A stretch of 64,000 nt of DNA from Myrmaecium sp. VS I D KN 1 (taxonomy: Eukaryota > Ascomycota > Dothideomycetes > Valsariales > Valsariaceae). The stretch spans positions 124,001 through 188,000 of the forward strand of contig JADQAV010000027.1 in assembly GCA_019775845.1 (NCBI GenBank), read 5' to 3'. Position numbers and translations under genes: made by a program. Every line of letters starts with the position of its first letter. Position 1 is the first letter of the stretch. Under the pieces are notes generated by a model. The model worked only from the letters and a program-made list of their open reading frames with translations. It had not been told where the DNA came from and did no database searches. This document shows, piece by piece, positions 43,923-56,319 of this stretch.

Positions 43923-46139
43923 GGAGGAGAGGAGGGGACGAGGGACGAGGTGGTGGACGGCGGAGGAGGAGGAGGGAATGGTCTGCTGAAGGCCGGGAAA
44001 AGATTTCCTGGACAGCAATAGAAGCCGACCGGGAGAGACGGGGGGCGGGCGGCGTGGCCCTGTATATATCTACATTTTCCCTTTTTTTTTTCTTTCTTCC
44101 TCGTGCTCGACTACCGGTTAGTAGCCGCGTGTGGCCACCAGCACCGGGCGGGCCCCCGGTCGGTCGGTGTGTTCCCACCCGGACTGGCCTTCGTCGGTCT
44201 TTTTCGTCGCTTCGTTCGTCGGCCGTGCCTGCCTGCCTGTTCAGGCCAAGTGCCGCGGCGTTCTGCAACGCCAGCCGAGCGATTGGCTGGCGGGATGGTG
44301 AGAACGGTGCGCTCCCATTGGTCGGACGGCCATCTGGCAGGGTGATGGATGGCATGCCGATCCGCCCACTCCGCAACGCCCCGCTTGGCCTGGCACGCCT
44401 GGCTGCCGTTCTGCTCACACAGTCCAGCCCCCGGACCTGCCCGTCCTTTCTTATCAGCCCAGCATTCACTGATCACCAGCACTGGCGGCACTGGCAGCGC
44501 TGCAACGTGAGAGCCATGAGCCCATGATAAGGCCGGCCAATGGCGGTACTCACCTGAGCAGTTGCGCGGCTGCGCGCAGAACGCCGTACGATATGTACAA
44601 TACGATCGGTAGGGACGTGAAGGTCACACTCCGTACTGGTGGTAACGTACTACCGGTATTTAGTGGTGCGTGACCCCCACCCCACTACGAGCAAGCCAAG
44701 CCAAGCCAACCCACCGCCCGCCTTCTGGAAGCTTTGCCGACCTCGCCCTGCATGACGACGCTCATCGACCCTCTTATCCATCCCTCTGTGCCTCTATTCA
44801 CAATCCCATCATCGACCATTCCTCCCTGTGCTGAGACCTTGGCATCTGTTGGACACGGGGGTAAGGAAGGAGGAGGAGGATACAGTGGATAAACAATCCT
44901 TTCAATATACGTATATACGTAGCTACTGCTTCTTTCCTTTCTGAGTCCTTCAACGATTTTGACTATATTGTCTATCAGTAAATTTCATCCGTCTGAAATA
45001 CTAGTACACAATAGCAGATACTACCAGCTACTTACTTATGCCTACTGTTCTCTCGGGCACGAAACATCCACCAAGAACCATCCACCTCCCCACCCCCACC
45101 AACCAAGTACCTACAGTAACCGTCCTTCCTTCCCTAGGGGGGGCAGTTGGTAAGGTAGTAAGCGGGAGATGAGAGAAGCGCTCGAATCCCCCCTCTAGCC
45201 GCGAGAATCCAGTACCTACTCCTACTCACACAGGTAACGTCCTCGTATTGTAGCTTATCCCACCCCTTCCATGCCCACCCCAAGCCAACCCCAAAATCCC
45301 CAATCCCCAATCCCAAATCCCGAGTAGGGTCACATCCCAGCTTCGCCACGCTCCAACATGTTCCCTATCGCCCATCCACTGCCACCCACCTCACCCGTGT
45401 GCTCATCCACTGCACCCAGCAAACAGGGGGTAGGCTTCACGATAAGCACACCAACCACTACACCTACTGTATTATCATCTCGCCGGTCAGCTTCCATCTC
45501 CATATCAGTATTGTATTTCGCCCCTCAGCCAAGTACGTACATACGCCACACACATCCTGTACAGCGATACGGTACTCATCAACCTGCCAACCCGCAAGTA
45601 GATAAATCGTATGTAAACGCCACCCCGCAAGCTGAGCCGAGCCGAGCTGGGAAGGGAAGGGAAGGGAAGGGGTGGTGAAGAAACGGTGTGGAAGAGGACG
45701 AGGCAAAAAACAGCTCGTTTGCTGATTCACAGTCTATCAATCTGTATTGTGCGATACAATATACAGAGACGAGTAAGTATGTATTCATACTCAGGGAGCT
45801 AAATGGAACTGTATAGGCAAGAACTTCATATCGATTGAGTACCATGTCGGCAGCTCCTTAAAAACACATCCACATCGTTTCTATACCTCCCCAACTCAGA
45901 AACCATCTTCCTTGCAGTCTCTCCCAGATCATGCGTAGTAGTAGAAGCACGCGACGCTCGGAACATCCCCATGTGGAGGAAACCGTCTGATTGAGCGTAA
46001 AATATAGTGGTTGTTGTATTTCACTCTTCTCCATCCCCCCATGCCCAGCTCCCCCTAATACATTCCCACGATGCTCGTCGCCTTTAAGAACAAACTCCAA
46101 ACCCACCACAACCCTCCACAACAACAACAAGCAACTCAC
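43923..46139. other. Intergenic region, no gene recognised
   Basis: About 2.2 kb. The promoter side of the CNT gene includes a TATATATC box-like run (about 44063-44070) and GATA sites. A 12-bp palindrome ATATACGTATAT lies at 44905-44916. The remaining open frames are Pro/Thr-rich and unconvincing. Confidence 0.6.
44450..44531. promoter_or_regulatory. Paired TGATAAG sites upstream of CNT gene
   Basis: TGATAAG occurs on the minus strand at 44450-44456 and on the plus strand at 44525-44531, about 530-610 bp before the start codon. Two closely spaced GATAAG words are the arrangement preferred by AreA-type GATA activators. Binding is inferred. Confidence 0.45.
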
Positions 46140-48910
46140 TTAATGCCCAATCCCCCCCGCCGCCCAAGCCATAAACTCCGGATTCCCCGGATCCGGAAAC
46201 AACCCTTGCTGTTGCTGTTGCTGTCCCGCCGCTCCTCCCACCCCTCCCCCTGCACCCCCTGCACCCCCATCCCGCTGCTGCTGCTGCCTTCGCCGCTCCT
46301 CCTCCGCCCGAGCCACCCGCTGATTCCGATACCACACCAACGCCGCCAAACACGCCGCCAGGACGACGAGCATGAGCGTCTCGAGCACGCTCGCGTCCAG
46401 ATCATCGTAATAATCATCGCCCGCGGCGCCGTGCTCCGCAGTCGCAAAGTCATCACCACGACGCATGTAGCCGGCTTCATCTGCGGCCTCGTCCTCGTCG
46501 TAGCCGTAGCCGTACTCATCCGCCCACGCGGCCGCGCCCGCTTCGAGGAAGTGGGTGAGCCATTCGCTGAGGGAGCGGGGGGTTTTCGTTTCTGCGAGGA
46601 AGAAGGAGGAGGGTTAGTACTTTACTTGATGGATGGGGAATAATGGCTGGAGTGTCCGGGGGCTCGCTCACCAGGCTCCTCTTGAATGGAATTGACATCG
46701 CCATGCGTGATCTGATTCCACCAACTGCGCAACCGCAACTTATACAGGGCCAACGTGACGGGCAGATACGCCTCGCGCGGGTTGGTCTCGAGCGCGTGGT
46801 CGTAGAAGCGTTTCGCCAGGTGGAAGTCTTGATCCAATCCCACCCCGTTCTCATGCATCCATCCCAGGTTCCAGAACGCTTGAGCGCTCTGCATCGTCTC
46901 CGCGGCGGCTTGGTAGCAGGCGGCCGCCTTCTCGGCGTCGGGCCGGGTGCCGAGACCGTCCAGGTAGTAGTCGCCCATCTTGACCATGGAGTCGATGTTG
47001 AGCTGCTTCGCGGAGCGCGTCCAGTAGATGAGTGCCAGGGCCGCGTCGCCGATGTGGAGCGGCTTGCGCTTGGACAGAGGTACGATGGCGTCCAGTCGGA
47101 CCTTGGGTCGAGTCTGGTCGAGGAGATATGCAACATTTGCTTGCGCATATTCGAAACCTTGCTCTGCAGCCATCATGTTGTAGACCAACGCCGTCTCCAG
47201 ATCGCCATTCTCGTACGCCTCGTTCGCTTCCGCGAAAGACGCGGTGATGCACTCGGCCTTCTCGGCCACGATCTTGTAGTATGCTACGGCCATCCCGCAG
47301 GACCTGTCCCGCCCCACGCCTTGGTGGCTGAGCTCGGCCAAATAGTAGTATGCCTCTAACCGACCGTTTCGGGCAGCAAGATCAAAGTAGCGAAAAGCGG
47401 TTGCAACATCGCCCTGGTCGAGGAACAGCTCTCCCAGAGCAACTTGCGCCATTGGCAGGTCTTGATCAGCCGCCGCACCGAACAATTCCGCAGCCTTGAC
47501 AGGATCCCTGGGGACGCTGAGTCCTTCGAGATACATGACCCCCATCGAGTATTGGCTCAAGGCGTCACCGAATTCAATGCCCCTCAAGAACCATGTCTTG
47601 GCCACGTCGAAGTTCTGGTTGAGCCCCTCACCACGCAGCCACATCCGGCCGAGGTAGCCGGCAGCCTTCGCTGCGAGCTTTTCGGCTCCATGGGGATGGT
47701 CGCTCCTGATTTTGCCATCCTTGCTAAACACACTCCGTGCAACTTGAAGGAAGAACTTCCGAGCCACGGGCAAATCACGCTTCAACGCTCGACCTCCGTC
47801 GTAGTGTAACTTCGCCAGGCTGAAGGTGGCCTTGAGATCGCCTTTTCTCGACATCAAATCCAGGTACTCCATGACATCGTCGAACGAAGCGTGCGCGTCC
47901 GAGTTAGGACCGCCAACCTTGGCATTCGGGCCAGAGCTGCTGACACTGGCGCCTTCGCCGTACACGCCTCCCTCATCATCCGCGATCCGGAAGGATTGCT
48001 TGGACACGGCATGTCCGCCCGGCGGTCCGGACTTCAGCCACGCCATCGCCCGATCCGCAACCTTTTTGTAGTAGTAAACCGCCTGTTCGCAGTCGCGCGG
48101 TGCGCCGATGCCGCTGTGATGGCGATAAGCGATGGTCATTTGCGACCGGATGTCCCCGCCTTTCGCTGCGAACGTATGCCATGTCATAGCCTTGGCCTGA
48201 TCTTGCACCACAGCCCCGCCGAGGCCAGTGGCATACATGAATCCCACCATGTGCTGCGCGGAGCTGTTGGAGGGCAGCTGCTTGTATCTCCGGAACGCCT
48301 CCGAATAGTTGCGAGGATAGCTGTAGTTGCCGTAGAAGTTCATCTCGGCGAGGGTGAATATGGCATCCTGATTGCCCACTTGCGCAGCCTCTTCGAGCAG
48401 CGCCACGGCACTGGCCAGCGGTTGGCTGAGTTTCTTCGGTGGTGTGTCTGGGGAGAGGAGGTCATGGTCCGGGGGTCCGTTCATGAAGAGGAGGAAGAAG
48501 AGCTCCTTCACATAGTACGCGGTCGTTCCAATCATGCCGGTCGGTTTCGTCAGGCGCGAGAATGAGCTAGAAGAATGTCGGACCTTGTTGAGCGCCTCCA
48601 TGGCGGCGCGGAAAGCATCGTCACCTTGCGTTCGGTCAGCCCGACTGTGTCCGACAGGATCCCAGGCGCCACTACCTTGGTTGGTGATGTGCTTCTCTGA
48701 TATCGGTTCTTGGGCAGGATCGGTGTATGCTGTTGGGATATCATCGTGTGCGTGGACGCCGCTGGGGAACGAGAGCAATGCGAGAAAGAAGAAGTTGAAA
48801 AAGAAGAGGAGTGCGACTAGATACTGGGTATCAGCTTGAGAGCTGCAGAACGTTGACGATGCGGGGGACGTACAGGACAGCGGCATGAGCCGCACATGTG
48901 GGTGCCTCAT
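46140..48910 (-). CDS. HRD3: ER-associated degradation factor Hrd3/SEL1L
   Basis: Exons 48910-46672 and 46591-46140 encode 896 residues. The intron has GTGAGC, a TACTAAC branch and TCGCAG. A hydrophobic signal segment (YLVALLFFFNFFFLALLSF) begins near residue 30. Many Sel1-like repeats follow, for example VALLEEAAQVGNQDAIFTLA, AQHMVGFMYATGLGG, GYLGRMWLRGEGLNQNFDVA, YYLAELSHQGVG and AFWNLGWMHENGVG. A single C-terminal membrane helix (LETLMLVVLAACLAALVWY, about 812-830) and a Gln-rich cytosolic tail complete the Hrd3/SEL1L layout. Hrd3 sits in the ER membrane with the Hrd1 ubiquitin ligase and recruits misfolded luminal proteins. An earlier alternative Met exists at residue 9. Length and order of parts are typical. 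Confidence 0.92.
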
Positions 48911-49711
48911 GATGGTGGGAGAAAGTCGACTGCGCGTCGGAGATGGTGATACTCAGCAGTCCATGAGGGAGGATTGCGAAGACATTGGCGAGCCCGCTGG
49001 TGACAGGGACGGACTGCGAGGAGAGACGGAGGATCGTTTTTTCGAGCGTAAGGACGGAAGATGTTCCGTGACTGGTGGGAGGTGAATGAAGTGGACACCT
49101 TTGACTGCCTAACAGAGAGGCAGCTGGGTAGGCTCGCAGGTGGATGACCCCCGACACCTCCGCGGCCGGGCGCTTGCCCGTTCCGGTAGCTTCAGCAGGT
49201 AACACGTAACGTTACGGTATATTACCCGGTTCAAGTTACTAGTACGGAACTGACTAAACGTTACCACACCTTCCTATCTTAGTAACTCCGGACACCGCGC
49301 CGCCGACGGACAACGTTTCGCCCGAAGCTTGGAAAGCAGCCCCGGGACGGACGGATTTCTAATAGGCGGCGACTTAGGAAAGGATCCTGCGAGCTCCGAC
49401 TCGACATGATATCATTCACGTAAATACGGTGCATAGGTAGATAGTAAGTAGGTGAATTGCTACTGTTGTAGTAGATACCATCCGGTTCACACGCAACCTC
49501 ACTTCATCCTATGTACCTAGTACTACTCATTCACTCTTACTCTTACAACTTCTACTCACTGATACGACTCCTCATCAACCCCTTTCCCTCGCACGACATG
49601 CTCCGCGCGGTCGACCGGTAGGACAAACACCTTACGCTCTCCCAGTGACCATTGACTCGCTCGGTCACATTCACTACCTCCTCTCCGCTCCTATACTGTT
49701 CACCATCCACC
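48911..49711. other. Divergent intergenic region, HRD3 / MFS
   Basis: About 800 bp, with a 12-bp palindrome CGTAACGTTACG at 49205-49216 and many TACCTA/AGTACT words at 49430-49540. No gene is supported. Confidence 0.55.
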
Positions 49712-51617
49712 ATGCCAGCTCCACCTCCACACAATGAGGAACAAACGCCTTTACTGGCCGACCAGTCAACGTCCCCATCCTCCTCGTCGGCATCCAAACC
49801 TTCACCCAGCAGCCCGTCCATCTCAAGCTCCATCTCAACCCCAGATTCCCCCCTGGATGACGCGCCCGAGTACAGCATCAGCACCGTCCGAGCCAGCCTC
49901 GTCCTCAGCTCCCTGGTCCTGCTGGTCTTCCTGCAAGCGAGCAACATCTCCATGATCACGACGACGCAGTCCGCGATCGCCGCCGACCTGGACGCGTTCG
50001 AGCAGGTCAACTGGTTCGCGTCCGCGTACCTGATCGCCATGTCCAGCATGGCCCCCCTCATGGGTCGGCTCAGCCAGGTCTTCTCCCCGCGGAGCTGCAT
50101 CTTCGCCTGCTCGCTGATCCTGACCGTCGGGGTTAGTATCACTGCTGCGGCTCCATCGTTTGCCGTCTTTATCCTTGGACGGGTGGTAACGGGCGTCGGA
50201 GGCGCTGGGCTGCTGACCGTGGCCATCATCCTTATCATCCAGCTGTCCGGGCCGAAGCATCGTGGCATTCTCCTCGGGATCGCCAACAGCACCATGACGC
50301 TGGGGGTGTCGCTGGGTGCGATCGTGGCGGGAGCGCTGGAGCCGCGCATCGGATGGGTGAGTTTAGCATCATCACGCTCACGTCGCCCTCTCCCGTAGAC
50401 CCCGTCGACTCACAAACAAGACAGAAATCACTCTACGGCATCCAAGCCCCGTTCACCGCCGCCGCCGGGACGATCCTCTTCCTCAGCCTTCCGAGCAAGT
50501 TCTTCGAAAGAAAAGGCGACGTACCGGTACCGCTCCGCCAGAAGCTCCGGCAGGTCGACTACCTCGGTGCCATCACCTTGGTAGGCTCATCCCCTCCCCT
50601 CCATCCTCTACAAACCCACCCACTCACCTCGACCACCAGACAGCAACCATCACGCTCTTCCTCCTCGGCCTCTCCGGACCCCAGATCCTCCCCCTCCCAA
50701 TCCTCCTCGCCCTCCTCCTCACCCTCCCCCTCTTCCTCTGGACCGAAGTCCGCCACGCCCACCTCCCCATCCTCCCCGTCGCCGTGCTCCTCTCACGGGG
50801 CACACTCCTCACCAGCCTCGCCTCCCTCGGCATGATGATGGCGCGCTGGGCCATCCTCTTCTACGCCCCCGTCTACGCCATCGCCGTGCGCGACTGGTCC
50901 CCCGGGCTCGCCGGCACCGTCCTGATCCCCACCAACCTGGGCTTCGCCCTCGGCGGGCTGCTCGCAGGGGCCCTCCACATCCGACGCCCAGGGTCTTTCT
51001 ACCTCCCCGCCCTCCTCGCCACCGCCCTCTTCCCCCTCACCCTCCTCGCCGTCGCCTGGCTCTCCACCCCCACCGCCCCGACCCCCGCTTACCTCGCCGC
51101 CCTCGCCGCCAACGGCCTCGCCACCGGCGCCGTCCTCAACTACACCCTCGTCCACCTCCTCCACCTCGTCCGCCCCGCCCTGCACCCCCTCGTCCTCGCC
51201 CTCCTCGCCACCTTCCGCGGCTTCGCCGGCAGCTTCGGCGCCGCCGTCGGCGGCGGGCTGTTCCTGCGTCTCCTGCGCCCTCGTCTGCGCGAGGGCCTCT
51301 CTGCCCGCGCTGGCCTGCCTGAATCTCGCGTCGCTGCGCTTGTGCGCCAGCTTGTTGGCAGCCCGGCGCTGGTCGCTCGTCTTGAGGGCCCCGCGAAGGA
51401 GGTCGCGGTTGAGAGCTATGTTGCTGCGCTGCGTGGCCTGTTTCTTGCGGCGGTGGCGCTGAGCGCTGTTGTGGTTTTGCTGCAGGCTGGTACTGGATGG
51501 AAGGGCTGGGTGGAGAGGAGGCGGCCGGGGAGTGGTGATGAGCGTGGGGAAGAGGAGGAAGATGAGGAGGAGGAGGAAGAAGAGGAGGCGGCGGAGGCGT
51601 TGGGCGGTGCGAGTTGA
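49712..51617 (+). CDS. MFS transporter, Vba/DHA2-like
   Basis: Exons 49712-50356, 50425-50580 and 50640-51617 encode 592 residues. A Ser/Pro-rich cytosolic N-terminus of ~60 residues precedes about 14 membrane helices. Family blocks include SLVLLVFLQASNISMITTTQ, LDAFEQVNWFASAYLIAMSS, APLMGRLSQVFSPR (motif A-like) and LGRVVTGVGGAGLLT (motif C-like). Also present are LGVSLGAIVAGALEPRIGW and LIPTNLGFALGGLLAGALH. These resemble the fungal vacuolar basic amino-acid and multidrug exporters of the DHA2 group. Substrate cannot be told from sequence. The C-terminus is a run of about 30 acidic residues. Introns are 68 and 59 bp. It stands alone, with no biosynthetic cluster around it. Confidence 0.87.
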
Positions 51618-54600
51618 GTGGGTGCAGTGTATGAGTGATGGGATGGCAGGGAGGGAGAGAGAGAGGTGAAAGACGGGTTGGTACGATCCTTTCTTCTAGT
51701 CACTGCGCGTAACGTATAGCGACAAGACTCCTCGCAAATCTTCGAATCGAATCTATCGCATTGCATAGTACATACTGTACTTATCCCCCCCTTCCTCCTT
51801 GTTCCTTCCTTCCGGCTCGGTTTTTCCACACGAACACAGGACCGATCCCTCCGACACTCTTCCAGGTTATGAGAACAAGAAAGAGCTAGGAAGGAAGGGA
51901 AGAAGAAAAGAAGGAAGGAAAGAAGCCAGCCTGAAACCACCGTTGTCACGTACAGAAGTCACGCAATCACGTGGGCAAGTGGGCTTCAGCAACCAGCAAG
52001 CAGTATGGAAGAGGGAGGGAGGGAGAGAGAGAGAGAGAAAGAGAAGGAGACGTAGGTTATCCTGGGTCGGACGGAGAGGTTGGATCGACGAGGGGCGACA
52101 ATGATCCAGAACCCTCACCCTCCCGTCCAGGCAGCCGTCGCCGCCGCCGTCGTCGTCTACTGTAGCCATGAACTACAAGCCACGAGCCGTTTAAAAGTTC
52201 AAGGTCCTCCGTAACATCGATGGCGCTCTTCGACATCGTACCATATCGCAGACTATATCGCAGACCACAACGAAGGCCGGACTGGACCTGACGGGGCGGG
52301 GACGAGTGAACGAGCAGGGTGAGGACGGGCACAATCGAGACGGAGCGGTCTCCGGCGGTGGAGGGTGGGTGGAGGGTGGAAGGTGGGGGTCCGAAGGGTG
52401 GAAGAGCGTGTGTGCATGCATGTGCTGATTTCTTTCCTCCTCAACCCCAAACCCGGCGTAGAATAGATGTAGCCTAGGCTGGTGGTGGCTGTTGTATGTA
52501 CTGTACCTGACATACGTACTTTATCTAGCCGGACCAGGACTTGGACCTGGACTCCTACATCGCAGTACCTACAGATCTTTCAGAATACTAGCGCTCAAAG
52601 CACTAACAGGCATGCGCGCGGGATGGGTAAGCTCACCGATCAATCCAATCAATCGGCTCCGATCGATCACTCGGCTTGAGCTCCGTTGATTGCTCCAAGC
52701 CCAACAAACAAACACTACTTCTCCCTTCGTAGGGTGGGTAGGTACTCGAAGAAGAGAGAGAAGACATCCACGAGCGCCATCATCACAATGCACAAGCACA
52801 ACCGAAAAAAAGAAAGAAAAGAAACAGAAAAGGGCGCCAAAAGAAAACCAAGAAAGAAAGGGTACAGCCTCACAACATACGACCCATTCTTCAACACCTC
52901 AGAAGATAAACAACAGACCTTCCGATCGGGATAGGGAACGGCGGGCTAGGGGCTACTACTGTACTAAGGAGGGAAGAGACAGCGTCCGGTACGTTGCTAC
53001 GAAGTACATCACAAACGCTGTGATTTCTCGTCTATCATATCGTCCTCCGATATCGAAGCGCATGACTCCGTCCGCCGCTCGGGGGAAGGGACTTCGATAA
53101 CAGAAGCGGGGAATTGAGATATATCCCGCATGTATCGATTGACTCGTTGATTGATAAGGCACACGGAGCTCCCTCCGTCCTCTGCTCTTCGAGGCGGGGT
53201 CTGGAGCAGAGGCTATCGTGGAGACGTGTTCTTCTATCGAAGCCCGTGGGGTACAGGAACGTGGAGAGTGGTCTGATACCCGCACTCTAAAACCGCCCTG
53301 CCAAAGGTGACAAGCTTCAAAAGCTGCCAGTAACTACCTAGTAGTTCAACCGTTGTTTGTTGGTTTAGCTGGACGCAGCGTGGCAGGATAGCAGGAAGGG
53401 GATCTGGACCCCCAACCGTTGCACCAGGAGAAAAAAAGAAGGTTGATGTGGAGTATAGGTACACACGTAAATAGATCGAGTAGTAGTCGTGAGGGGGAAT
53501 TTGACAGCGTTAGCGCCCAACCTTCTTCCTTCAATTCAACCGGACCGCGTCACGTCACGTCACGTCAAGGCCAAATGGCCCGAAGGTCTGAAAGGGTGAA
53601 GGTTGACGAAACGGCTCGCGAACGGTGGGAAGACAACGCAACGGGCGCTGCTGTGCTGTTGTACCTGTACCTGTTGTACCTGTGTACCTTGTACTACTCT
53701 CCCTACCGAATCTTGGAACACCCACTCGGTCGTGCGAACGGCCGGTCCAGGCCCTCTTCCCCCCCCGCCGCCGCCATCTTCGATCTTTCCCGTCGTTCTT
53801 CAGCCTTACATGCATATGTACAACGCAGGTGCGCGAGCGAGCGAGCGAGCGGGTCCTCCCTCCCTCCGTCCCTCCCTCCGTCACCCGTTCTCTGGCATGG
53901 CGCATCTGTCACGCGATGATGACTCTTTCTTGCTATCGTCGACGCGCCGCAGTCGCAGGGCTAGATGTTAGGAACGCGCGCTGGGGCGGTGGAAGGTCTG
54001 GGCCCCCGCGACATATCGGCGTAAGGGACTAGCGACGCGAGTCGGAGAGATTGGCGAGAAGTGTGACAGGAGTCGGTACGATATCTAGCGCTGGTTGCTG
54101 GTTGGACTGAGGAACGAAGATGTATGGAAGGAGGGATGGTGATTGATTGGATGAAGAACGACAAACCTGTGCCGACGGCCTCATAAGGCTGATGGGTGGA
54201 TGGATGAGGGATCGGGGGGATCGGAGATTTTCCTTGGCGGGGTGTTTGTGACTAACGAAATGCCTCCAGGGCTAGCCTGAGGAAACCAACCCTAAAGAAG
54301 GCCAGATCGGCAAGGGTTTCTTCGGTCGGCATGTCCGATGGGCCCGGGGTTCCATCCTCGCACACACCTCACACAACGATCACACACAACGCATTCGTGG
54401 ACACTCGCTGGCATGCTACGATCGCCAGTTGTTGCAGGTTGTACTTTTTACAAGAGTCGCGGATCGCGGAGGTGTCGCGGTCCCTGGACATGGGAGGTGT
54501 GATGGATGGATGGATGGATGGACGATCGCTTGGATGGGATTTGCATTTGTATTATTGTATTGGATGATGAAAGTGGATGCGGCGCAGTGCCCAGCTCGTG

Positions 54601-55326
54601 GCGCGTGTGGTGGTGGGAAAGGAGGTGGCAGTGAAAGACAGCACGCTGATGAATGTCCGATACAATGATTGAACCAGCAGCCAACCATACCGGTCGCCCC
54701 TATCCCTCGTCCGAGATGGTGTGTGCGGGCTGCACTCGATGGTCATGAGAAGGTGAGCGGCGACGAGGAAGATGCAAGGGAGGGAAGGATTGAGAGGGCT
54801 GCAGGGCTGCCGGGATGCCGGGTTGGACGGGACGAACGAGGGCTTGCAGGTTGTTCAGGTTGTTGTTCTTCTTCGTCTTCGTTCTTCTAGGGCGCTTCTA
54901 GCGCGCGTCGTGGAAGGGAGGACCGAGTGGACCGACATGCTGCATGTCTAGCGGATCGGGCTGGCAGGGATGACGGGCGGATCAGGGAGAGAGAGCGAGA
55001 GAGATTGGGCCGAACGCCACTGACAGCCCAATCCCTTGGGCCAGGCCGGCGCCCGTTCCTGGTCAGGGATGGGAGGGATGGGAGGAATAATGGGTCACTA
55101 CTCCATGCCTACCAGATCCCAGTCGGGGGGGTACTTGGAGTACTTGTACGTACAGATCTACCCTTACATCACTCACCCTCCATCCGTCTTCCTCTCCTCT
55201 CCTCGCCTCCCAACTACAACTCCTTCACACTCCACGCCGCGCTCACCTCCCTTCCTCCCTTCCGCGCCGTCCTGTCCGGCCATATTGAACGTCATCTCTG
55301 TCAACCTCCTTACCCATCCATCACAA
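51618..55326. other. Gene-poor interval
   Basis: About 3.7 kb without a recognisable gene. It contains an imperfect AGTACA-TAC-TGTACT dyad (51767-51781), GA-rich runs (52010-52045), a GGAT microsatellite (about 54501-54521) and TCC/CCT tracts. Open frames are low in complexity. Roughly the last 150-200 bp before 55327 are CT-rich and likely the 5' leader of the next gene. Confidence 0.6.
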
Positions 55327-56319
55327 ATGGCAGCCGTCATGTTCGCCAACTACTCCCTCGACGCCGCCTCGCGGCATCCATCGCATCTACACCCGCCACC
55401 CGACGACTTCTCCTCCGGCGGCATCTCTCCGACCTCACACCTGCTACCCGATCCCGATTCCCAGATCGCATCGCGCGACAGCAGCAGCAGCAACAACAGC
55501 ACCGATCGCTTCCTCCCTCCACCCTGGGCCACTCAAACACCTCAATACGGCCATCACGCTCGCGCGCTCTCCATCAGCGAACTCTCCCGCCGATTCGCGC
55601 ACCAAAACAGCCTTCAACAGCAACAGCAACAACAGCAACAACAACAACCCTCCTACCTCAACCCACACACCTCCTCCTCCTCCTCCGCCTCCTCCTTCAC
55701 CAGCAACAACAACACACCCACAACCCGACCAACCTCCTCCTCCTCCTCCCGACGCTTCCTTCAACGCCCCACCTCCTCCTCCTCCACCACCTCCACATCC
55801 ACCAGCTCCCGCACCCGCCCCCTCATCACCCCCGAAACCTCCAAAGGAATCGCCGCCCTCGTCGCCCGCATGATCGAAACGGGCGACCAATGCGTGCTCC
55901 TCGCGCCCCGCCGGCTCGCGCACGGGCGCCGCGGCGGGATCAGCGCCGGCCCGGGTCTCCCTCCTCTGCCGCCCGCGTGGCGCGCGGACGCGAACCCCGA
56001 CTTGGCTGAGGAGGAGCAGGAGAACCGCGGCATACGGTTTGGGGAGGTGCGGTGGGCTGCGGGAGCGGAGGGGATGGAGGTGGAGATGGAGAAGGGGGAG
56101 AGGAAGGATGTGGTGGTTGTCAAGGTGCCGGCTCCTGCTGTGAGGGAGGGGAGGAAGAACCCGACTCCGCTGGCGTCGAGGAAGGTGGCGGCGACTTCGT
56201 CGTCGGGCGCTGTGGGGAGCAGTGTGAGTAAGGCGATTCGACTGCGTCGTAAGGGCTGTGGCCCGTTGGCGGCGGGGAATCAGAATGGAAGTGCGTATTC
56301 GGTGTGGCGGTATCGATGA
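55327..56319 (+). CDS. Orphan protein with poly-Gln and Ser/Thr-rich regions
   Basis: A single exon of 330 residues from an ATG in AATGGC context; a second in-frame Met follows four codons later. The N-terminus (MFANYSLDAASRHPSHLHPP) is His/Pro-rich. A motif HHARALSISELSRRFAHQNS precedes a run of about 12 Gln and then Ser/Thr-rich sequence. The most gene-like part is LITPETSKGIAALVARMIET, directly followed by GDQCVLLAPRRLA and an RGIRFGEVRWAAG block, which looks globular. The C-terminus is basic (KAIRLRRKGCG). I do not recognise a family. It may be a transcription- or signalling-related disordered protein, but no function can be assigned. Confidence 0.6.
   Translation: MAAVMFANYSLDAASRHPSHLHPPPDDFSSGGISPTSHLLPDPDSQIASRDSSSSNNSTDRFLPPPWATQTPQYGHHARALSISELSRRFAHQNSLQQQQQQQQQQQPSYLNPHTSSSSSASSFTSNNNTPTTRPTSSSSSRRFLQRPTSSSSTTSTSTSSRTRPLITPETSKGIAALVARMIETGDQCVLLAPRRLAHGRRGGISAGPGLPPLPPAWRADANPDLAEEEQENRGIRFGEVRWAAGAEGMEVEMEKGERKDVVVVKVPAPAVREGRKNPTPLASRKVAATSSSGAVGSSVSKAIRLRRKGCGPLAAGNQNGSAYSVWRYR

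Noticed and set aside
53419-53919. 166-codon plus-strand frame with a Leu/Tyr-rich hydrophobic stretch
   Set aside because: The hydrophobic stretch comes from TACCTGT repeats, and three overlapping frames are equally open.
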